Shown in pieces: positions 58,323 to 64,000 of a stretch of 64,000 bases of DNA. How positions within the stretch are numbered: position 1 is the first letter of the stretch; each line of letters opens with the position of its first letter. Where the stretch lies: positions 3,162,001 through 3,226,000 of the forward strand of contig NZ_CP108529.1 of the NCBI RefSeq assembly GCF_036002945.1, read 5' to 3'. A program made the position numbers and the translations under genes. This stretch comes from Streptomyces sp. NBC_01224 (GTDB lineage: Bacteria > Actinomycetota > Actinomycetes > Streptomycetales > Streptomycetaceae). The notes beneath the pieces were generated by a model. That model was not told where the DNA came from. It did not search any database and saw only the letters and a list, made by a program, of their open reading frames with translations.

Positions 58323-58958
58323 TCAGTCCAGCGCCACGGAGCCACGTCGCGGATCACGCAGATCCGTACCGTGCGAGAGCCACCGCTCCTGGAGCTCCTG
58401 CGCGCCGTGGACCCGCTTCCACGCGGCCTCGTTGTGCGTCATCGGCAGCAGGGGCAGGAACCGCACCGGCTCCATCGGCCCGCCCGTCTCCCGACCACCG
58501 CCCCCCACGGAGCCGCTGCGCGGCGCAGGCTCATTCAGTTCGAGGTCCTCGACCAGACCGCCCGGCTCGGCAACCAGTACGGAGCTGAACGGCGCCCCGG
58601 GCCACAGAGGTTCGCCGAGGTCCAGCGAGGCGCCGGGCGCCACGACCAACCCCTCGACCTGCGGGGTGGCAGCCAGCACGGCCAGCGGACGCAGCACCTT
58701 GTCGGTGTCGGCGAGTCCGGCGCGCACGGAGAGGACCAGCTCGGCGCGCGGGCCCTTCACCGGGTCCGCGAGGGCCGCGGTCGGGTCGGCCATCGGCTGT
58801 GCGGACATGCCGAGCGTGGCGTAGCGCACCACGTCGCGGTCGGCGAAGCGGAGCACCTCGATGCGGTCCGTCCCGAGAAACGTCACTGCAGCGCGCGCGT
58901 CCGGTTCGCCGAGGGCCGTCAGCAGCCGGGCCTCGACCAGAGCAAGAATTTCTCCCAT
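58323..58958 (-). CDS. Suppressor-of-fused (SUFU)-like domain protein
   Basis: 211-residue protein with the bacterial SUFU-like pattern: VTFLGTDRIEVLRF, YATLGMSAQPMADP, RAELVLSVRAG, VAPGASLDLGEPLWPGAPFSSVLVAEP, and FLPLLPMTHNEAAWKRVHGAQELQERWL. Role in bacteria is unclear; such genes are often immunity-like. No toxin gene is adjacent. ATG 58958 has only AGG next to it; a TATGCT element 6 bases upstream suggests a leaderless transcript. Confidence 0.8.
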   Translation of the reverse strand: MGEILALVEARLLTALGEPDARAAVTFLGTDRIEVLRFADRDVVRYATLGMSAQPMADPTAALADPVKGPRAELVLSVRAGLADTDKVLRPLAVLAATPQVEGLVVAPGASLDLGEPLWPGAPFSSVLVAEPGGLVEDLELNEPAPRSGSVGGGGRETGGPMEPVRFLPLLPMTHNEAAWKRVHGAQELQERWLSHGTDLRDPRRGSVALD

Positions 58959-59367
58959 CCTGCGAGCATAGGACGCGTATGGAACGGGCAAAGTAAAGGA
59001 TTGGCCCTCAGTCGGCTGATAGTCTTGGCCGCTGGTCGGGGCAGCACGCAGAAGCGTCGCTCTCAGTCCCGACAACACGTCATCCCCCACGGGGGACCGG
59101 CTGGAGGAGGTGGGGCTGCAATGGATCGAAGTCGACCGTGCAGTACCAACCGCTCTTCCGCTCCTCACCTCTCTTCGGTGATCTGAAGCCTTCTCGGTCA
59201 AGGCCCATGGCATTGCGCATGACGGAAGAGCACCCCTTTTTTGCCTGTCTGTAGCGAACGCCGTCATCGCGCCGCTGCGGTGCCGCCCGCTTTGCGGACG
59301 TGAGCGCACGTCCCCATTCCGGGCTGTTCCACGTGCCCGACGACGGCCCTCCGTGAAGGAGCCAGCC
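58959..59367 (+). other. 409-base leader region of corA with candidate short ORFs
   Basis: No conserved gene. The first part holds the SUFU promoter on the minus strand. On the plus strand, GGAGGAGG precedes a 21-codon ORF (59121-59186, MDRSRPCSTNRSSAP...), and a 15-codon ORF (59207-59254, MALRMTEEHPFFACL) follows. A Mg-responsive leader or attenuator is possible, as for other Mg transporters, but no known Mg riboswitch is recognised. Confidence 0.35.
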
Positions 59368-60483
59368 ATGTCGATGATCCGCGACCTGCGCGCCGCCGTG
59401 CGCCCGTCCCTGCGCAAGAGCAACGCCCTGCACAACAGTTACGACACCACCCGTGACCCGTCCGCCTCCAGCGCGGTCGTCGACTGCGCGGTCTACCGCG
59501 ACGGACGGCGCGTGGAGACCGGCACCTGCCGCACGCCGCACGAGGCGATGCTCCAGGTACGCGAGGAGGGCGGCTTCGCCTGGATCGGCCTGCACGAGCC
59601 GACCGAGGAGGAATTCGCCGGTATCGCCCGCGAGTTCGGCCTCCACCCGCTCGCGGTCGAGGACGCCGTCCACGCCCACCAGCGGCCGAAGCTGGAGCGG
59701 TACGACGACACTCTCTTCACCGTCTTCAAGACCATCCACTACGTCGAGCACACCGAGCTCACCGCGACCAGCGAGGTCGTCGAGACCGGCGAGGTGATGT
59801 GCTTCACCGGCCGGGACTTCGTCATCACCGTCCGGCACGGCGGCCACGGCTCGCTGCGCGCACTGCGGCACCGGCTGCAGGACGACCCCGAGCTGCTCGC
59901 CAAGGGGCCCTCCGCGGTCCTGCACTCCATCGCCGACCATGTCGTCGACGGCTACATCGCGGTGGCGGGCGCCGTCCAGGACGACATCGACGAGGTGGAG
60001 ATCGAGGTCTTCTCCACCCCCGCCAAGGGCAGCCCGCGCGGCTCGGACGCGGGCCGGATCTATCAGCTCAAGCGTGAGGTCCTGGAGTTCAAGCGGGCGG
60101 TGTCGCCGCTGCTGCGGCCGATGCAGCTGCTGAGCGAGCGGCCGATGCGGCTGATCGACCCCGACATCCAGAAGTACTTCCGTGATGTCGCCGACCACCT
60201 GGCGCGGGTGCATGAAGAGGTCATCGGCTTCGACGAACTGCTGAACTCGATCCTCCAGGCCAGCCTGGCGCAGGCGACCGTCGCGCAGAACGAGGACATG
60301 CGCAAGATCACGTCCTGGGCGGCCATCGTCGCCGTACCGACGATGATCTGCGGCGTCTACGGCATGAACTTCAAGCACATGCCCGAGCTGGGCTGGAGGT
60401 ACGGCTACCCGATGGTGCTGGGCGTCATCGGAGCGGTCTGCTTCTCCATCCACCGCACACTCAAGCGCAACGGCTGGCTCTAA
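59368..60483 (+). CDS. corA: CorA family magnesium/cobalt channel
   Basis: 371-residue CorA pentamer subunit: soluble funnel domain with FAWIGLHEPTEEEF, AVEDAVHAHQRPKLERYDD and a long stalk helix region (YQLKREVLEFKRAVSPLLRPMQLL), then two C-terminal helices with the selectivity motif YGMNFKHMPEL (GMN 332-334). It imports Mg2+ along the membrane potential. ATG 59368 follows AAGGAG. The next gene starts 12 bases after the stop. Confidence 0.95.
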   Translation: MSMIRDLRAAVRPSLRKSNALHNSYDTTRDPSASSAVVDCAVYRDGRRVETGTCRTPHEAMLQVREEGGFAWIGLHEPTEEEFAGIAREFGLHPLAVEDAVHAHQRPKLERYDDTLFTVFKTIHYVEHTELTATSEVVETGEVMCFTGRDFVITVRHGGHGSLRALRHRLQDDPELLAKGPSAVLHSIADHVVDGYIAVAGAVQDDIDEVEIEVFSTPAKGSPRGSDAGRIYQLKREVLEFKRAVSPLLRPMQLLSERPMRLIDPDIQKYFRDVADHLARVHEEVIGFDELLNSILQASLAQATVAQNEDMRKITSWAAIVAVPTMICGVYGMNFKHMPELGWRYGYPMVLGVIGAVCFSIHRTLKRNGWL

Positions 60484-60495
60484 TAGAGTTCAGGT

Positions 60496-61017
60496 ATGAC
60501 TGCTGCTGCCGCTGACGTGCCGCTGGGCCGGGCTCTCGTCGAGGAGGCCACCAAGAAATCGGGCCTCATCTGGGTGCGGGGCACCGGGCCCGCGCGGGCG
60601 CTGTGGCACGTGTGGCACGAGGGTGCGGTGCATCTGGTCGGCGACGGCCCCGGCGAGCAGCCGCTCCCGGCCGGTCTCGGCGACGGGTCCGCGGCCGAGG
60701 TGACCGTGCGCAGCAAGGACAAGGGCGGCCGGCTGATCGCCTGGACGGCTGCCGTGACGGAGCTCGCACCGCACTCCGAGGAGTGGGAGGCCGCCGTTGC
60801 CGAGCTCAAGGGCAAGCGGCTGAACGCACCGGACGCCGAACAGATGACGGAGCGGTGGGCGCGCGAATGCCGGGTGCTGCGGCTGACACCCGGCGAATTC
60901 CGGACGGAGCTGCCGGACGGCTCGCTGGCCGCTGCGCCCCTGCCGACGTCCGCGACCACGCGGCGGCCGGTGCCGGCCGGACTGCCGCGACTGCTGAAGC
61001 GGGCACTCAAGGGCTGA
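60496..61017 (+). CDS. Conserved protein of unknown function
   Basis: 173-residue protein (LGRALVEEATKKSGLIWVRGTG, ALWHVWHEGAVHLVGDGPGEQPLP, ELAPHSEEWEAAVAELKGKRLN, ending RLLKRALKG). The WxVWHEGAVHLV pattern suggests a split-barrel flavin-like fold, but this is tentative. No signal peptide, no membrane helix. ATG 60496. Likely co-transcribed with corA. Confidence 0.65.
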   Translation: MTAAAADVPLGRALVEEATKKSGLIWVRGTGPARALWHVWHEGAVHLVGDGPGEQPLPAGLGDGSAAEVTVRSKDKGGRLIAWTAAVTELAPHSEEWEAAVAELKGKRLNAPDAEQMTERWARECRVLRLTPGEFRTELPDGSLAAAPLPTSATTRRPVPAGLPRLLKRALKG

Positions 61018-61036
61018 CCGGGGCAGGGCCTGTCCC

Positions 61037-61073
61037 GCCGCTGATCCGCCGGGCAGAGCCGCTGATCCGCCGG
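61037..61073. repeat. 16-base direct repeat
   Basis: GCCGCTGATCCGCCGG occurs at 61037-61052 and 61058-61073 in the 96-base gap between convergent genes. The left GGCCTGTCC and right GGACAGGGCC nearly pair, so it may also fold. Confidence 0.55.
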
Positions 61074-61113
61074 ACAGGGCCACCTCCTGGACCGCGTGCC
61101 GTGCGGCCCGCTC

Positions 61114-61881
61114 TCAGGAGGACGTCTTGGGCAGCTGCTGCCCGTAGTCGACCGTGTCGCCCTTCGCCGGGGCCTCCAGCATGAAGTCCTTGCCCCAGTC
61201 CGACAGCGTCACGATCCCCCCGCCACCGCCGCGCGCGAAACGCAGCGGATACGGCGTGCCCTCCAGCGAGACGTCGAGCGTTCCGCCCTCGCCCTTGCCG
61301 CCCGTGATCTGTACAGTCCGGGTCGGTCCGACCTTCTCCCGGTCGCCCTTGTTGAGGGTGCCGTGCAGCGTGAGCAACCCGTCGAGCAGGGTCTTCTTGT
61401 CCGTGAAGCCGCGCAGCTGCTTGTACGTGGGGTCGTCCTCGGGCACCTTCACGTACTTGTCCTGGAGCTTGTCCGCGGCAGCCCCGCCCGCGTCGCTGCC
61501 GGCGCCGGACTCCTCGTCGTGGCTCCAGAACCCCGAGTCCGCCTTCAGATAGAGCTCGTCACCGATCCGCAGCAGTTCGAAGGTGCTGTTCTTCGAGACG
61601 ACGGAGCCGATGCCGCCCTTCTCCCTGAGCTGCATATCGAGCTTGTACGTGCCCCCCTTGCTGACCAGCGTCCCGGCGAGGCGCACCGCATCGGCGGAGT
61701 CCGCTGCGGTCTGCGCCTTCTTCTCGATCTCCGTGGCGGCCAGCTTGCCGACGCCATTGGTCCCCTTGTCCGGATCCTCGCCCCCGCACGCCGTGAGAGC
61801 GGCGGTCAGCCCCGCGCAGAGCACAACAGCGAGGGCGGTCCGGCGGCGTCGGGCCCGGACGGGCGGAACGGAAGAGGTCAC
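61114..61881 (-). CDS. Putative lipoprotein
   Basis: 255-residue exported lipoprotein: Arg-rich N end, then LAVVLCAGLTAALTAC with lipobox LTAC (Cys about residue 30). The mature part is beta-rich with FELLRIGDELYLKADSGFWS and repeated Gly-rich strands, like LppX/LprG-type or related Streptomyces lipoproteins that bind hydrophobic ligands. I chose GTG 61881 (VTSSVPPVRA); AGAGG sits 10 bases upstream. Upstream starts would extend the signal peptide unreasonably. Ligand unknown. Confidence 0.75.
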   Translation of the reverse strand: MTSSVPPVRARRRRTALAVVLCAGLTAALTACGGEDPDKGTNGVGKLAATEIEKKAQTAADSADAVRLAGTLVSKGGTYKLDMQLREKGGIGSVVSKNSTFELLRIGDELYLKADSGFWSHDEESGAGSDAGGAAADKLQDKYVKVPEDDPTYKQLRGFTDKKTLLDGLLTLHGTLNKGDREKVGPTRTVQITGGKGEGGTLDVSLEGTPYPLRFARGGGGGIVTLSDWGKDFMLEAPAKGDTVDYGQQLPKTSS

Positions 61882-62084
61882 GGGCGCACTGCCTCTCATC
61901 TGCATGGCGGGGGTGGCAGACGGCAGCGTACCTGTGCCGTTCACACCTTCCGGCAGAGAGCCGTGCGGACGGATCCACCGGGGCAGCCCGGAGCGGTACG
62001 GGCTAGCCTGATCCCGTCATAACGGTTAATTAGCTGCCAAATGGACCGGACAGAGAAGTCGTACACGGAAGAAGGAGGCGCACC

Positions 62085-63359
62085 ATGGCGGCAGGCGCCC
62101 CCCGGATCTTCGTCTCGCACCTCGCCGGCGTCCCGGTCTTCGATCCCAACGGCGATCAGGTGGGCCGCCTCCGCGACCTGGTCGCGATGCTGCGGGTCGG
62201 TGGCCGGCCGCCCCGGTTGCTCGGCCTGGTCGTCGAGGTGCTCAGCCGCCGCCGGATCTTCCTCCCGATGACCCGGGTGACGGGGATCGAGTCCGGTCAG
62301 GTCATCACCACCGGTGTCGTCAACATGCGGCGCTTCGAGCAGCGGCCCACCGAACGCCTGGTGCTCGGCGAGTTCCTCGACCGGCGGGTCCGCCTCGTGG
62401 AGACCGGCGAGGAGGTCACCGTCCTCGACGTCTCGGTGTCGCAGCTCCCGGCCCGCCGCGACTGGGAGATCGACAAGTACTTCGTACGCAAGGGCAAGGG
62501 CGGGGCGCTGCGGCGCAAGGGCGAGACCTTGACCGTCGAATGGTCGGCGGTCAGTGGTTTCTCGCTGGAGGAGGACGGGCAGGGCGCCGAATCCCTGGTC
62601 GCCACGTTCGAGCAGCTGCGGCCGACCGACGTGGCCAACGCGCTGCACCATCTGTCGCCGAAGCGACGGGCCGAGGTAGCGGCCGCGCTCGACGACGACC
62701 GGCTCGCCGACGTCCTGGAGGAGTTGCCCGAGGACGACCAGGTGGAGATCATCGGCAAGCTCCAGGAGGAGCGCGCCGCCGATGTCCTGGAGGCCATGGA
62801 CCCGGACGACGCGGCCGACCTGCTGTCCGAACTGCCCGAGGACGACAAGGAGCGGCTGCTGGCCCTGATGCGTCCGGACGACGCGGCGGATGTGCGGCGC
62901 CTCATGTCGTACGCGGAACGGACCGCCGGCGGCCTGATGACCACCGAGCCGATCATTCTGCGGCCGGACGCGACGGTCGCCGACGCGCTCGCACGGGTCC
63001 GGCAGGCGGACCTGTCCCCCGCACTCGCCGCCCAGGTGTACGTGTGCCGCTCGCCGGACGAGACTCCGACCGGCAGGTACCTGGGCACCGTGCACTTCCA
63101 GCGGCTGCTGCGGGATCCGCCGTACGCCCTGGTCAGTTCTATCGTCGACAGCGATCTCGTCCCCCTCACCCCGGACACCCCTTTGTCGGCCGTGACGAGC
63201 TATCTGGCCGCGTACAACCTGGTCTCGGTGCCGGTCGTGGACGAGAGCGGATCCCTGCTCGGCGCCGTGACCGTCGACGACGTACTCGACCACCTGCTGC
63301 CCGAGGACTGGCGGGAGACCGACTTCCACGGTGCGGAGGAGGTCGCCCGTGGCCGGTGA
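62085..63359 (+). CDS. Soluble MgtE_N/CBS domain protein with PRC-barrel-like N terminus
   Basis: 424-residue protein without membrane helices. N-terminal PRC-barrel-like region (VSHLAGVPVFDPNGDQVGRLRDLV), an MgtE intracellular N domain (LRPTDVANALHHLSPKRRAEVAAAL ... ADVLEELPEDDQVEIIGKL ... DPDDAADLLSELPEDD; residues about 180-275) and two CBS motifs (MTTEPIILRPDATVADAL, DSDLVPLTPDTPLSAV). In MgtE this part senses Mg2+ and gates the pore; the pore is absent here. Lies 1.6 kb from CorA. ATG 62085 with AAGGAGG. Overlaps DUF1003 by 11 bases. Confidence 0.85.
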   Translation: MAAGAPRIFVSHLAGVPVFDPNGDQVGRLRDLVAMLRVGGRPPRLLGLVVEVLSRRRIFLPMTRVTGIESGQVITTGVVNMRRFEQRPTERLVLGEFLDRRVRLVETGEEVTVLDVSVSQLPARRDWEIDKYFVRKGKGGALRRKGETLTVEWSAVSGFSLEEDGQGAESLVATFEQLRPTDVANALHHLSPKRRAEVAAALDDDRLADVLEELPEDDQVEIIGKLQEERAADVLEAMDPDDAADLLSELPEDDKERLLALMRPDDAADVRRLMSYAERTAGGLMTTEPIILRPDATVADALARVRQADLSPALAAQVYVCRSPDETPTGRYLGTVHFQRLLRDPPYALVSSIVDSDLVPLTPDTPLSAVTSYLAAYNLVSVPVVDESGSLLGAVTVDDVLDHLLPEDWRETDFHGAEEVARGR

Positions 63360-63906
63360 GGACCGCACGAAGGGGGCGCCGACAGGTGCCTCGGGCATCG
63401 CGCGCCCGCCCCGTTACCGGCTGGACCAGCCGAAGGCCCCGCGGCGGCGGCTGCTGCCCGCATACGACCCCGAGTCGTTCGGCCGGCTCTCCGAACGGAT
63501 CGCCCGGTTCCTGGGCACCTGGCGATTCATCGCCTGGATGACACTGGTCATCATCGCCTGGGTGGTGTGGAACGCCTTCGCGCCCGTGGGGTGGCGGTTC
63601 GACGGGTACCCGTTCATCTTCCTGACGCTGATCCTGTCGCTCCAGGCCTCGTACGCGGCCCCGCTGATCCTGCTCGCGCAGAACCGGCAGGCCGACCGCG
63701 ACCGGGTCACCTACGAGCAGGACCGCAAGCAGAACGAGCGCTCCATCGCGGACACCGAGTACCTCACCCGCGAGATCGCGGCACTGCGGATGGGGCTCGG
63801 CGAGGTCGCCACCCGCGACTGGATCCGCTCCGAACTGGAAGACCTCATGAGGGACCTGGACGACCGGCGTGCCCTATTCCCGGCCGAGAGTGACGAAGAC
63901 CGCTGA
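63349..63906 (+). CDS. DUF1003 family membrane protein
   Basis: 185-residue protein with two helices (FIAWMTLVIIAWVVWNAFAP and FIFLTLILSLQASYAAPLILL), preceded by RIARFLGTWRF, and a charged cytoplasmic tail (NRQADRDRVTYEQDRKQNERS ... ELEDLMRDLDDR), the DUF1003 pattern. GTG 63349 with GGAGGAGG upstream, overlapping the MgtE_N/CBS stop, so translational coupling is likely. Function unknown. Confidence 0.85.
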   Translation: MAGEDRTKGAPTGASGIARPPRYRLDQPKAPRRRLLPAYDPESFGRLSERIARFLGTWRFIAWMTLVIIAWVVWNAFAPVGWRFDGYPFIFLTLILSLQASYAAPLILLAQNRQADRDRVTYEQDRKQNERSIADTEYLTREIAALRMGLGEVATRDWIRSELEDLMRDLDDRRALFPAESDEDR

Positions 63907-63950
63907 CGGGGCTACTCGCGCGTAGCAGCAGGCGCCGTAACATCGTCCGT

Positions 63951-64000
63951 ATGGCTACGGAAGACGCGGTGCTTGAGGCACTGGCGACAGTGAACGACCC
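63951..64000 (+). CDS. Mrp/NBP35 family Fe-S carrier ATPase, N-terminal fragment
   Basis: The last 50 bases encode MATEDAVLEALATVNDP, the start of an Mrp/ApbC-type P-loop protein (DUF59 domain first). The rest lies outside the window. ATG 63951 has a TAACAT -10-like box 7 bases upstream and no Shine-Dalgarno, suggesting a leaderless message. Confidence 0.7.
   Translation, partial: MATEDAVLEALATVND

Noticed and set aside
1..64000. CRISPR array, tRNA, rRNA, insertion sequence or prophage
   Set aside because: No regularly spaced repeats, no cloverleaf or rRNA sequence, no transposase or integrase reading was seen.

Overview
The window is about 64 kb of very GC-rich DNA with GTG starts, strong third-position GC bias, long genes and many short overlaps. 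Protein families (WhiB/Wbl regulator with AT-hook, AdnAB, mycoredoxin, DUF3107, DUF3152, MoeZ, small zinc-ribbon and TerD/AIM24 proteins) point to an actinomycete, almost certainly Streptomyces. It reads as conserved chromosomal core: no insertion sequence, prophage, CRISPR array, tRNA or rRNA is visible, and there is no obvious secondary-metabolite cluster.

Layout. 1-3.9 kb: end of moaE, an NAD(P)-binding epimerase-like protein, a DUF2342 metalloprotease-like protein and a Nudix hydrolase. 3.9-7.0 kb: an operon of three AIM24 proteins, one fused to a TerD domain. 7.1-11.2 kb: YgjP-like metallopeptidase, ThiF-like protein, ABC1 kinase and two small proteins. 11.4-25.5 kb: a block resembling the M. 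tuberculosis whiB7 neighbourhood: wblC (whiB7) with an elaborate leader, uvrD2, mycoredoxin, nudC, an M20 peptidase, adnB, adnA and an alkyltransferase-like protein. 25.7-33.2 kb: a large kinase/flippase membrane protein, two paralogous secreted alpha/beta hydrolases and moeZ. 33.3-38.8 kb: a four-gene set (spherulin-4-like glycosidase, epimerase, polytopic membrane protein, DUF3492 glycosyltransferase) that looks like a Pel- or galactosaminogalactan-type exopolysaccharide locus. 39.0-44.6 kb: a peptide ABC transporter with a small leader ORF and hairpin upstream. 44.8-55.0 kb: DUF3152, hydrolases, TetR, DUF3107, ferritin-like protein, an RhlE-type DEAD-box helicase with an apparent CTG start, NYN protein and MarC. 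55.2-64 kb: PHP phosphoesterase, MFS transporter, SUFU-like protein, CorA, a soluble MgtE_N/CBS protein, DUF1003 and the start of an Mrp-type ATPase.

How the genes fit together. Three themes stand out. Genome maintenance: AdnA and AdnB resect double-strand breaks, UvrD2 and the alkyltransferase-like protein act in repair, and WblC controls ribosome-antibiotic resistance. Redox and cofactor: mycoredoxin, NudC, MoeZ and MoaE. Envelope, ions and metals: CorA with the MgtE_N/CBS protein, the TerD/AIM24 operon, the peptide transporter and the putative exopolysaccharide locus. The most interesting regulatory signals are the wblC leader (WhiB7-type promoter, 110-codon uORF, overlapping hairpins, intrinsic terminator) and the leader peptide ending in two Cys codons in front of the peptide transporter.
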